A program made the translations under genes and the position numbers. Below are positions 6,892 through 14,866 of a stretch of DNA of 14,866 bases, in pieces. This DNA comes from an uncultured Fusobacterium sp. GTDB lineage: Bacteria > Fusobacteriota > Fusobacteriia > Fusobacteriales > Fusobacteriaceae. Numbering within the stretch: position 1 is the first letter of the stretch; every line of letters starts with the position of its first letter. The stretch is from assembly GCA_900543175.1 (NCBI GenBank), contig UQQO01000044.1, positions 1 through 14,866 on the forward strand. The letters are read 5' to 3'. The notes beneath the pieces were generated by a model. It saw nothing but the letters and a program-made list of their open reading frames with translations. It ran no database searches and was not told where the DNA came from.

Positions 6892-7701
6892 ATGAGATTA
6901 GGAGCAATAGAGTTCGTCGCCCCACCTCTAGTAGAAGGACCTAGAATTGTATTTTTCATTCCTTTGCCAGAAGCACTTCATAAGATACCTTTTGCAATGG
7001 AAATGGCTAATGGTCAATATGGATTACCAGTTTCAATAACTGTTGTAACAACTTGGTTTATCATTCTAGTATTCTTTCTTCTCTTTAAATGTGGGACTAA
7101 AAGGTTAGAACTTATACCTGGGAAACTTCAAATACTGCTAGAAAGTGTTTATGAATTTCTTGATGGAATTGTAGAACAGATGCTTGGTTCATGGAAAAAG
7201 AAGTATTTTTCATATATATCAACACTTTTTCTATTTATATTTTTATCAAATATAGTGTCATTCTTCCCAATTCCTTGGTATTCAGTAGATGGAGGAGCAA
7301 TTTCTTTTGCACCTGCCTTTAGAGCACCTACAGCTGATCTAAATACAACAGTTGGACTAGCACTATTGACAACATTTGCTTTCTTAAAGGCAAGTATTAA
7401 AACAAATGGTATTGGAGGCTACCTAAAAGGATTTGCACAACCTATACCTGTTATGCTACCTCTAAATATAATCGGAGAATTAGCAAAACCAGTAAACATA
7501 TCTGTCAGACTTTTTGGTAATATGTTCGCTGGAGGAGTTATCATGGGACTTTTATATATGGCAGTACCATGGGGAATTCCAGCACCTTTACATCTGTACT
7601 TTGACCTATTCATGGGACTTGTACAAAGTTTTGTATTTATTATGTTAAGTATGGTATATATTCAAGGAGCCTTAGGCGACAGTGAGTATGTAGAAAATTA
7701 A
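6892..7701 (+). CDS. atpB: ATP synthase Fo subunit a
   Basis: The stator membrane subunit carrying the ion half-channels next to the c ring (269 aa, five to six helices). The essential arginine is R206 in the segment KPVNISVRLFGNMFAGG (199-215), which faces the c-subunit carboxylate during rotation. RAPTADLNTT (144-153) and the GELAKP segment with E196 are further family hallmarks, and Q245 lies in the last helix (LVQSFVFIMLS). The ATG is preceded by GGAGGG (6877-6882). With the Na+-type c subunit encoded next to it, this a subunit probably conducts Na+; that is inference from atpE. Confidence 0.97.
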   Translation: MRLGAIEFVAPPLVEGPRIVFFIPLPEALHKIPFAMEMANGQYGLPVSITVVTTWFIILVFFLLFKCGTKRLELIPGKLQILLESVYEFLDGIVEQMLGSWKKKYFSYISTLFLFIFLSNIVSFFPIPWYSVDGGAISFAPAFRAPTADLNTTVGLALLTTFAFLKASIKTNGIGGYLKGFAQPIPVMLPLNIIGELAKPVNISVRLFGNMFAGGVIMGLLYMAVPWGIPAPLHLYFDLFMGLVQSFVFIMLSMVYIQGALGDSEYVEN

Positions 7702-7713
7702 AAAAGAAATTAA

Positions 7714-8006
<293 letters not shown>

Positions 8007-8007
<1 letters not shown>

Positions 8008-8027
8008 TTTCTTTGAAAAAGAGAAAT
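8007..8027 (+). other. AT-rich hairpin just after atpE
   Basis: ATTTCTTT (8007-8014) can pair with AAGAGAAAT plus one wobble (8020-8027), giving an 8-bp stem with a 5-base loop right at the atpE stop. No T tract follows, so it is not a terminator. It could slow 3' exonuclease and protect atpE mRNA, but the stem is weak. Confidence 0.3.
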
Positions 8028-8047
8028 GAACTAATTATCATTTAGAA

Positions 8048-8053
8048 AGGAGG
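8048..8053 (+). promoter_or_regulatory. Ribosome binding site for the TTG start of atpF
   Basis: A perfect AGGAGG lies 8 bases before TTG at 8062. The nearest in-frame ATG (8077) is 23 bases away, too far, so the TTG is chosen. Confidence 0.8.
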
Positions 8054-8061
8054 TAGGAAAT

Positions 8062-8568
8062 TTGGCGACACAACTTATGCCAGTAGTATCGATTGACATA
8101 AATATGTTCTGGCAAATAATAAACTTTTTTATACTTGTTTTTGTGTTTAATAAATGGTTTAAAAAACCTTTAGGTAAAATGATAGAGAGCAGAAAAGCAA
8201 AGATAACAAGTGATTTACAAGAAGCTACAGAAAATAAAAAAATAGCAGCAGAACTTCAGAAAGAAGCAGAAACTATTTTAAGAAAAGCTAAAGTTGAAGC
8301 TAATGAGATCTTAAAGAAAGCTGAACATAAAGCTGACGAGAGAAGAGAAGCTATATTAAATGAGGCTAAAGATCAAAGAGAAAAAATTCTTAAATCAGCA
8401 GAGCTTGAAGCTGTGAAAATGAAAGCTGATGCAAGAAAAGATCTTGAAGAGGAAGTTAAAGATTTAGCAATCAAATTAGCTGAAAAATTAATACAACAAA
8501 AAATGGATTCAAAAATCGAGTCTACCTTAATAGATGAATTTATTGAAGAGGTAGGGGAAGAAAGATGA
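8062..8568 (+). CDS. atpF: ATP synthase Fo subunit b
   Basis: The peripheral-stalk subunit linking Fo to F1 (168 aa). One N-terminal membrane helix covers about residues 14-31, preceded by IDINMFWQIINF, and is followed by WFKKPLGKMIESRK. The remainder is a long charged helix rich in Ala, Lys and Glu with coiled-coil character (about 40-150), typical of b dimers. Translation starts at TTG behind a perfect AGGAGG. The 54-base gap from atpE is the longest inside the operon. The TGA stop overlaps the atpH ATG by 4 nt. Confidence 0.95.
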   Translation: MATQLMPVVSIDINMFWQIINFFILVFVFNKWFKKPLGKMIESRKAKITSDLQEATENKKIAAELQKEAETILRKAKVEANEILKKAEHKADERREAILNEAKDQREKILKSAELEAVKMKADARKDLEEEVKDLAIKLAEKLIQQKMDSKIESTLIDEFIEEVGEER

Positions 8569-9089
8569 TAGATAACCAAGTAGGAAGAAGATATGCTGAG
8601 GCTATCTATGAAATCGCTGAATCTGCTGATAAGATAAAAAGTATATATGAAAATCTAAATACTCTTATGGAGCTTTATAAAAACGATAATGAGTTTAAAA
8701 CTTTTATAACTCATCCATTAATTGATATTGATGAGAAGAAAAAAGTTATATCAGAAGTTTTTAAAGAAGCTGATGAGGAGACTTTAAATACAATATTCTA
8801 TATTCTTGATAAAAAAAGAATAGGGAATATAAGAAACATAGTAGCTGAATATTTAAAAATCTACTATGAAAAAAATCAAATACTTGATGTAGAAGCAACT
8901 TTTGCTGTGGAACCAAGTGAAGAACAAAAACAAAAATTAATTGATAAGTTAACTAAGAAAACTGGAAAAAATGTTAACCTTACAATAAAAGTAGATAGAT
9001 CTATACTTGGAGGAGGAATCATTAAGATTGGAGACCAAGTAACAGATGGATCTATACGTAAAGAGTTAAACGCATTAAAAAGAAAATAA
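8565..9089 (+). CDS. atpH: ATP synthase F1 subunit delta
   Basis: Delta (174 aa, OSCP family) sits on top of F1 and binds the b stalk. The N-terminal helical domain begins VGRRYAEAIYEIAE (6-19), the family's conserved opening. The C-terminal domain ends with the hallmark DRSILGGGIIKIGDQVTDGSIRKEL region (about 144-168), with GG at 149-150. The ATG overlaps the atpF stop (ATGA), so translation is probably coupled; GGGGAAG (8554-8560) may also serve as ribosome binding site. Confidence 0.95.
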   Translation: MIDNQVGRRYAEAIYEIAESADKIKSIYENLNTLMELYKNDNEFKTFITHPLIDIDEKKKVISEVFKEADEETLNTIFYILDKKRIGNIRNIVAEYLKIYYEKNQILDVEATFAVEPSEEQKQKLIDKLTKKTGKNVNLTIKVDRSILGGGIIKIGDQVTDGSIRKELNALKRK

Positions 9090-9104
9090 GTACGGCTGGA
9101 AAGC

Positions 9105-9110
9105 AGGAGG
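9105..9110 (+). promoter_or_regulatory. Ribosome binding site for the TTG start of atpA
   Basis: AGGAGG ends 9 bases before TTG at 9120. The TTG opens the normal alpha-subunit N-terminus ([19 protein letters not shown]), and no nearby in-frame ATG would keep it. Confidence 0.8.
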
Positions 9111-9119
9111 TGTAATCAG

Positions 9120-10622
9120 TTGAAAATTAGGCCAGAAGAAGTAAGCAGCATAATCAAGAATGAAATTGAAAATTACAAAAAAAGCCTTGATATAAAAACT
9201 TCAGGATCTGTGCTAGAGGTAGGAGACGGTATTGCTAGAATATATGGACTTAGCAGTGCAATGTCAGGAGAGCTACTTGAGTTCCCTCACGGAGTAATGG
9301 GAATGGCACTTAACCTAGAGGAAGATAACGTAGGAGCAGTTATACTTGGAGATTTCTCTCTGATAAAAGAGGGAGATGAAGTGAAAGCTACTGGAAGAGT
9401 AGTTTCAGTTCCAGCAGGGGAATCTATGCTTGGAAGAGTAGTAAATGCTCTAGGAGAACCAATTGATGGAAAAGGGGAAATAAAAGCTGAGAAATACATG
9501 GAGATTGAAAGAAAAGCATCAGGAATCATCTCTAGAAAACCAGTTTTTGAACCTTTACAAACAGGAATAAAATCTATTGATGGTATGGTACCTATCGGTA
9601 GAGGACAAAGAGAACTTATAATCGGAGATAGACAAACAGGAAAAACAGCTATTGCCATTGATGCTATCCTAAATCAAAAGGGAACAGGAGTAAAATGTAT
9701 CTATGTAGCTATAGGACAAAAAAGATCGACTGTTGCACAAATCTATAAAAAATTAGAAGATGCAGGGGCAATGGAATATACTACTATAGTTGCTGCTACA
9801 GCATCTGAAGCAGCTCCACTACAATATATGGCTCCATATGCAGGAGTATCTATGGGAGAATATTTCATGGACAAAGGTGAACATGTTCTTATAATATATG
9901 ATGACCTTTCAAAACATGCAGTAGCTTATAGAGAGATGTCTCTATTACTTAAGAGACCACCTGGAAGAGAAGCTTACCCTGGAGACGTATTCTATCTACA
10001 TTCAAGATTACTTGAAAGAGCAGCAAAATTATCTGATAAATTAGGTGGAGGATCAATAACAGCTCTTCCAATAATTGAAACACAAGCAGGAGACGTATCT
10101 GCTTATATTCCAACAAACGTAATTTCTATTACAGATGGACAAATATTCCTAGATTCACAACTATTTAACTCAGGATTCAGACCAGCTATCAACGCAGGTA
10201 TATCTGTATCAAGGGTTGGAGGATCTGCACAAATAAAAGCTATGAAACAAGTTGCATCTAAAGTAAAACTTGAATTAGCACAATATACAGAGCTATTAAC
10301 ATTTGCTCAATTTGGATCAGATCTAGATAAATCTACAAAAGCTCAACTAGAAAGAGGACATAGAATTATGGAGGTATTAAAACAACCTCAATACAATCCT
10401 TATCCAGTTGAAGAGCAAGTAGTTGCATTCTTTGCTGTTATCAATGGATACCTAGATTCAATAGCAGTAGATGATGTAAAAAGATTTGAAACAGAACTTC
10501 TTACAGAATTAAGAAATACAACAGATATCTTAAAAGAAATTAAAGAACAAAAAGCTTTAAGTAAAGAATTAGAAGCAAAACTTGGAGATGCGATCAATTC
10601 ATTTAAGAAAAATTTTAACTAG
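9120..10622 (+). CDS. atpA: ATP synthase F1 subunit alpha
   Basis: The non-catalytic nucleotide-binding subunit of the F1 hexamer (500 aa, full length). The N-terminal [10 protein letters not shown] helix binds delta. The beta-barrel domain spans about 25-95. The P loop is GDRQTGKT (169-176), and the VAIGQKRS (196-203) and [11 protein letters not shown] (257-267) segments form the Walker B region. The arginine finger reaching the beta active site is R365 within [17 protein letters not shown] (355-371). Translation starts at TTG 30 bases after atpH. The absence of a catalytic glutamate in the GQKRS segment distinguishes alpha from beta. Confidence 0.98.
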   Translation: MKIRPEEVSSIIKNEIENYKKSLDIKTSGSVLEVGDGIARIYGLSSAMSGELLEFPHGVMGMALNLEEDNVGAVILGDFSLIKEGDEVKATGRVVSVPAGESMLGRVVNALGEPIDGKGEIKAEKYMEIERKASGIISRKPVFEPLQTGIKSIDGMVPIGRGQRELIIGDRQTGKTAIAIDAILNQKGTGVKCIYVAIGQKRSTVAQIYKKLEDAGAMEYTTIVAATASEAAPLQYMAPYAGVSMGEYFMDKGEHVLIIYDDLSKHAVAYREMSLLLKRPPGREAYPGDVFYLHSRLLERAAKLSDKLGGGSITALPIIETQAGDVSAYIPTNVISITDGQIFLDSQLFNSGFRPAINAGISVSRVGGSAQIKAMKQVASKVKLELAQYTELLTFAQFGSDLDKSTKAQLERGHRIMEVLKQPQYNPYPVEEQVVAFFAVINGYLDSIAVDDVKRFETELLTELRNTTDILKEIKEQKALSKELEAKLGDAINSFKKNFN

Positions 10623-10636
10623 AGAGAGGTGGGAAA

Positions 10637-11488
10637 ATGGCTGGAGCTAAAGAGATAAGAAATAGAATAAAAAGTGTTCAGTCTACTCACCAGATAACTA
10701 AAGCTATGGAAATTGTTTCTACTACAAAATTTAAGAGATTTTCAGCACTTGTAGCTAAATCAAGACCTTATGCAGAGAGTATTCAGAATATTCTAACTAA
10801 TATAGCTGCTGGGGTAAAAAGTGAAAAACATCCACTTTTTGATGGAAGAGATGAAGTGAAGAAAATAGGTGTTATTGTTATGACTTCTGATAGAGGACTA
10901 TGTGGAAGTTTTAACAATAGCACATTGAAAGAACTTGAAAAGATTATGAAAGAAAATAGTGGAAAACAAGTTTCAGTAATTGCTATAGGAAGAAAGGGAA
11001 GAGAGTATTGTACTAAGAGAAAGTACGACTTAAAAGCAAGCTATATTCAATTAATCCCTGAAACAATGGGAGAAAAGGCAAAAGAGATAAGTGAAAATAT
11101 AGTTGAATATTACTACAATGGAATATTTGATGAAGTGTATATGATCTATAATAAATTTATCTCTGCTTTGAGAAGTGATCTTAAAGTAAGAAAACTTATC
11201 CCAATCGAAAGAGTAGAAGCTACAGAGAATACAGCATATATTTTTGAACCAGATGCAGAAACAATACTATCTGCATTACTTCCTAAATATTTGAATGTAG
11301 AGATTTATCAAGCTCTATTGAACAACACTGCTAGTGAACATTCAGCTAGAAAAAATTCGATGAAGAATGCAACAGATAACGCAGAAGAGATGATGACAGA
11401 GCTTAATCTGAAATACAATAGAGAAAGACAATCAGCTATTACTCAAGAAATAACTGAAATAGTTGGTGGAGCATCAGCTTTAAATTAA
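10637..11488 (+). CDS. atpG: ATP synthase F1 subunit gamma
   Basis: The central rotor shaft (283 aa, normal length). The N-terminal coiled-coil helix begins [23 protein letters not shown] with the METVST-like continuation (EIVSTTKF, 25-32). The Rossmann-like domain carries [11 protein letters not shown] (83-93). The C-terminal helix ends [21 protein letters not shown] (262-282), which runs inside the alpha3beta3 barrel. No chloroplast-type redox insertion is present. The ATG follows AGGTG (10627-10631) and is 14 bases after atpA. Confidence 0.97.
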   Translation: MAGAKEIRNRIKSVQSTHQITKAMEIVSTTKFKRFSALVAKSRPYAESIQNILTNIAAGVKSEKHPLFDGRDEVKKIGVIVMTSDRGLCGSFNNSTLKELEKIMKENSGKQVSVIAIGRKGREYCTKRKYDLKASYIQLIPETMGEKAKEISENIVEYYYNGIFDEVYMIYNKFISALRSDLKVRKLIPIERVEATENTAYIFEPDAETILSALLPKYLNVEIYQALLNNTASEHSARKNSMKNATDNAEEMMTELNLKYNRERQSAITQEITEIVGGASALN

Positions 11489-11492
11489 AAAT

Positions 11493-12907
<1,415 letters not shown>

Positions 12908-12909
12908 TA

Positions 12910-13314
12910 ATGGGCACTTTTAATGTAAAGGTTGTGACTTATCAAGAAAAAGTTCTTGAGCAAGAGGCTGATTTCCTATTAGTAAGAACTACAGAAGGGG
13001 ATATGGGAGTTTTACCTAATCATTCACCATTTGTAGCAGAACTTGCTATTGGAGAGATGATGATAAGATTAAATGGAACTGAAAAAAGTTATTTTGTTTC
13101 AGGAGGATTTTTAGAGATCTCTAATAATAATGTAACTATTTTAGCTGATGAAGCTATGGCATCTGAATTAATTGATTTGGAAAGAGCTAGAAAAGAAGCT
13201 GAAGAGGCTAAAGCAAAATTAGAGAAGTTAAAAGAGGATAAAGATATCCTTATGACTGAAAAAAATCTAAATGCAGCATTAACTAAGGTTCGTTTAGCAG
13301 AAAAATTATTATAA
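12910..13314 (+). CDS. atpC: ATP synthase F1 subunit epsilon
   Basis: Epsilon (134 aa) joins gamma to the c ring and can brake ATP hydrolysis. The N-terminal beta-sandwich includes GDMGVLPNHSPFVAEL (30-45). The C-terminal helical pair is complete and ends KVRLAEKLL. IDLERA (88-93) fits the I/L-D-x-x-R-A motif that in Bacillus-type epsilon binds ATP, so a nucleotide-sensing role is possible. The ATG lies two bases after the atpD stop behind GGGGA (12896-12900), so expression is closely linked. Last gene of the operon. Confidence 0.96.
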   Translation: MGTFNVKVVTYQEKVLEQEADFLLVRTTEGDMGVLPNHSPFVAELAIGEMMIRLNGTEKSYFVSGGFLEISNNNVTILADEAMASELIDLERARKEAEEAKAKLEKLKEDKDILMTEKNLNAALTKVRLAEKLL

Positions 13315-13323
13315 TTGATATAG

Positions 13324-13353
13324 AGAGACTTGAAATTTCAAGTCTCTTTTTTT
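13324..13353 (+). terminator. Rho-independent terminator of the atp operon
   Basis: AGAGACTTGA (13324-13333) pairs perfectly with TCAAGTCTCT (13338-13347) across an AATT loop, followed by seven T (13347-13353). The whole 24-mer is a perfect palindrome and lies 9 bases after the atpC stop. Confidence 0.95.
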
Positions 13354-13357
13354 ATTC

Positions 13358-13385
13358 TTTACATTTTTTTTACCTTAAATAAATA
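13358..13385 (+). promoter_or_regulatory. Possible promoter of the phytase-like gene
   Basis: TTTACA (13358-13363) with TAAATA (13380-13385) at 16 bases is a weak candidate. A promoter is expected because the strong terminator lies just upstream, but several AT-rich hexamers compete in this 79-base gap. Confidence 0.35.
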
Positions 13386-13432
13386 TAGATTTTAACTTAA
13401 ATTTATATTATAGAAACAAGAGGTGAAAGATT

Positions 13433-14746
13433 ATGAAAAAAATTATTTTTTTAAGTTTAATAGCAAGTTCAATACTTTATGCAGATGTAGTAGGAATAAA
13501 ACAATATATTGTTGATGCTGGAAATTATAAGATAAATTATGAGGGAAAAGAGAGAGAGTTTCTTACAGGAATAAATCCAGGATATGGTTCAGCTTTAACT
13601 TTTAAAGGTGAGGATAAAGATGGAAATCTTGAATTCTATGCTGTAACAGATAGAGGGCCTAATGCAGATACTCCTAAATATATTGAAGATGGAAAAGAGT
13701 ACCCAGGGAAATTTTTTCCAGTTCCTGATTTTACTCCAAGTATAGGAGTTATAAAAGTAAAAAAAGATGGAGCTAAAATAGTAGAGAGTATTCCTTTAAA
13801 AAATTATAGAAATGAGAAAATCTCTGGAAGAGTTATTCCAGAAGGTATTGTAGGTTCAACAGGAGAAAAGGCTCTGAATTTTGATATGAGCAGATTGAGC
13901 AATGATTTTGATGGACTTGATACAGAGGGAATAGCAGTAGATAAAGATGGGAACTTTTGGCTATGTGATGAATATGGACCTTTTATAGCAAAGGCAACTA
14001 AAGATGGAAGAATAGTTGAAAAATATGGTCCTAAAGAGGGATTACCAGAAATATTAAAATATAGAGTTCCAAATAGAGGATTTGAAGGTTTAACAATAGA
14101 TGAAAATGGAGATGTATATGCAACAGTACAAAGTCCATTAGACATAGAGGGAAAAACAAAGAAAAGTGCAGAGTACACAAGAATAGTTAGGTTTAATCCT
14201 GAAACAAAGGTAACAACAATGTATGCTTATCCAGTAGATAAAAATTATAAGCATTTTGGAAATGCAAAAATAGGAGATATTTGCTCAATAGGAAATGGAA
14301 AATTTTTAATAATAGAGCAAGGAAAACAAAATGGAGAGATGCAAAATTTAATCTATATGATAGATATAAATGGTGCTGATGAGATAGAAAATAATGGAGA
14401 TCTTGAATATGGTAGATTAAAAGATTTAAAACCAGTGAAAAAAGAGCTTTTAATTGATTTGAGAAAATATGGTTGGAATATAGAAAAGGCAGAGGGACTT
14501 ACTCTTCTTCCAGATGGAAAAACAATAGTAGTTGTAAATGATAATGACTTTGGAATTCAAACAAAAATTGAGGATTTAGAGAATAAAGATTCAAGTATAG
14601 AAGATTATAGTTATGATAAAGATAAGAAAGAGTTTTTCTATAAAGGAAAAGAGGCTAAAAAAGTTAAAATTGGAATAGAACAAAATAGCAAAGCAGAGAG
14701 AGAAAGTCAAATATGGTTCTTTAAATTAGACAACAAATTAAAATAA
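13433..14746 (+). CDS. Secreted esterase-like / phytase-like family protein
   Basis: A 437-aa exported protein. The N-terminus is a signal peptide: KK, then a hydrophobic core IIFLSLIASSILY, with likely cleavage after A17 (SILYA/DV). There is no lipobox cysteine and no later membrane helix, so it is probably periplasmic or secreted. The mature part resembles the 'esterase-like activity of phytase' family (Phytase-like, a beta-propeller fold). Matching segments include the DRGPNAD motif (73-79), GLDTEGIAVDKDGNFWLCDEYGP (161-183), NRGFEGLTIDENGDVYA (214-230) and AEGLTLLPDGKTIVVVNDNDFG (353-374). The real substrate is unknown for most members; the name does not prove phytate hydrolysis. The ATG follows GAGGTGA (13420-13426). 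It lies after the atp terminator and forms its own unit. Confidence 0.82.
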   Translation: MKKIIFLSLIASSILYADVVGIKQYIVDAGNYKINYEGKEREFLTGINPGYGSALTFKGEDKDGNLEFYAVTDRGPNADTPKYIEDGKEYPGKFFPVPDFTPSIGVIKVKKDGAKIVESIPLKNYRNEKISGRVIPEGIVGSTGEKALNFDMSRLSNDFDGLDTEGIAVDKDGNFWLCDEYGPFIAKATKDGRIVEKYGPKEGLPEILKYRVPNRGFEGLTIDENGDVYATVQSPLDIEGKTKKSAEYTRIVRFNPETKVTTMYAYPVDKNYKHFGNAKIGDICSIGNGKFLIIEQGKQNGEMQNLIYMIDINGADEIENNGDLEYGRLKDLKPVKKELLIDLRKYGWNIEKAEGLTLLPDGKTIVVVNDNDFGIQTKIEDLENKDSSIEDYSYDKDKKEFFYKGKEAKKVKIGIEQNSKAERESQIWFFKLDNKLK

Positions 14747-14813
14747 TAAAAAAATATTAAAAAAATGTAACTACTCACCTATTACATATAAAATATATAA
14801 AAATCAAAATTTT

Positions 14814-14859
14814 ATCCTAATATCAACTAAAGCCGTAATTCACTAGAGAATATTAGAAT
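14814..14859 (-). other. Minus-strand hairpin, possible end of an IS200/IS605-type element or a 3' RNA structure
   Basis: Read as minus-strand RNA, 14859-14850 and 14823-14814 form a 10-bp stem with one U-G pair around a 26-base loop. On the plus strand the same pair would be a C-A mismatch, so the minus strand is the better-paired RNA. The loop contains CGGCTTTAG, which recalls the hairpin near the right end of some IS605-family tnpB elements. No coding sequence can be tested because the window ends at 14866. A terminator of a leftward gene is an alternative, though the T-rich stretch beyond it is not a clean T run. Confidence 0.3.
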
Positions 14860-14866
14860 CCCTCAG

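Noticed and set aside
9287..9658. A 123-codon minus-strand open frame inside atpA, and similar ones inside atpI, atpB, atpF, atpA, atpD and the phytase-like gene.
   Set aside because: Each is antisense to a strongly conserved gene and has the Ser/Pro/Ile-rich composition of codon shadows; none has a convincing start context.
13324..13347. The perfect 24-base palindrome as a protein operator site.
   Set aside because: It is followed at once by a T tract and lies just after the last atp gene, so an intrinsic terminator explains it.

Overview
The window is strongly AT-rich with A/T-ended codons. It looks like a chromosomal segment of a Fusobacterium-type bacterium. The best evidence is the ATP synthase c subunit, which is close to the Na+-binding c subunits of Ilyobacter and Propionigenium but carries the extra carboxylate known from Fusobacterium nucleatum. 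The genus is inferred from recalled protein similarity, not from a search. All protein genes lie on the + strand.

Layout. (1) 1-49 is the 3' part of a tRNA-Asn(GTT), cut by the window edge. (2) 114-605 is a self-contained rplS (ribosomal protein L19) unit with its own sigma70-type promoter, a leader that can fold, and an intrinsic terminator. (3) 739-6168 is a compact housekeeping operon: signal peptidase I (lepB), RimI-like acetyltransferase, adenylosuccinate lyase (purB), a Gx/HepT-like membrane protein, phosphoglucosamine mutase (glmM) and a SAM-dependent methyltransferase. Spacings are short and the HepT-like gene and glmM overlap by 4 nt. (4) 6213-13353 is a complete F1Fo ATP synthase operon with a near-consensus promoter: atpZ-like, atpI, atpB, atpE, atpF, atpH, atpA, atpG, atpD, atpC, closed by a strong terminator. 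(5) 13433-14746 is a secreted phytase-like/esterase-like protein. (6) 14747-14866 is non-coding and holds a hairpin that pairs better as minus-strand RNA; it may be the end of something lying beyond the window.

Working together: the ATP synthase genes encode the whole enzyme, with F1 (alpha, beta, gamma, delta, epsilon) and Fo (a, b, c), plus two small accessory membrane proteins. The c subunit has the complete Na+ ligand set, so coupling to a sodium gradient is expected. Four of its ten genes start with TTG or GTG, each behind a good Shine-Dalgarno sequence. The lepB-glmM operon mixes protein export, purine synthesis, a possible isoprenoid-related function and UDP-GlcNAc precursor synthesis; it is not a single pathway.

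I did not find a new multi-gene system. The most notable items are the two-carboxylate Na+ rotor subunit, a foldable rplS leader, and the unexplained minus-strand hairpin at the right edge.
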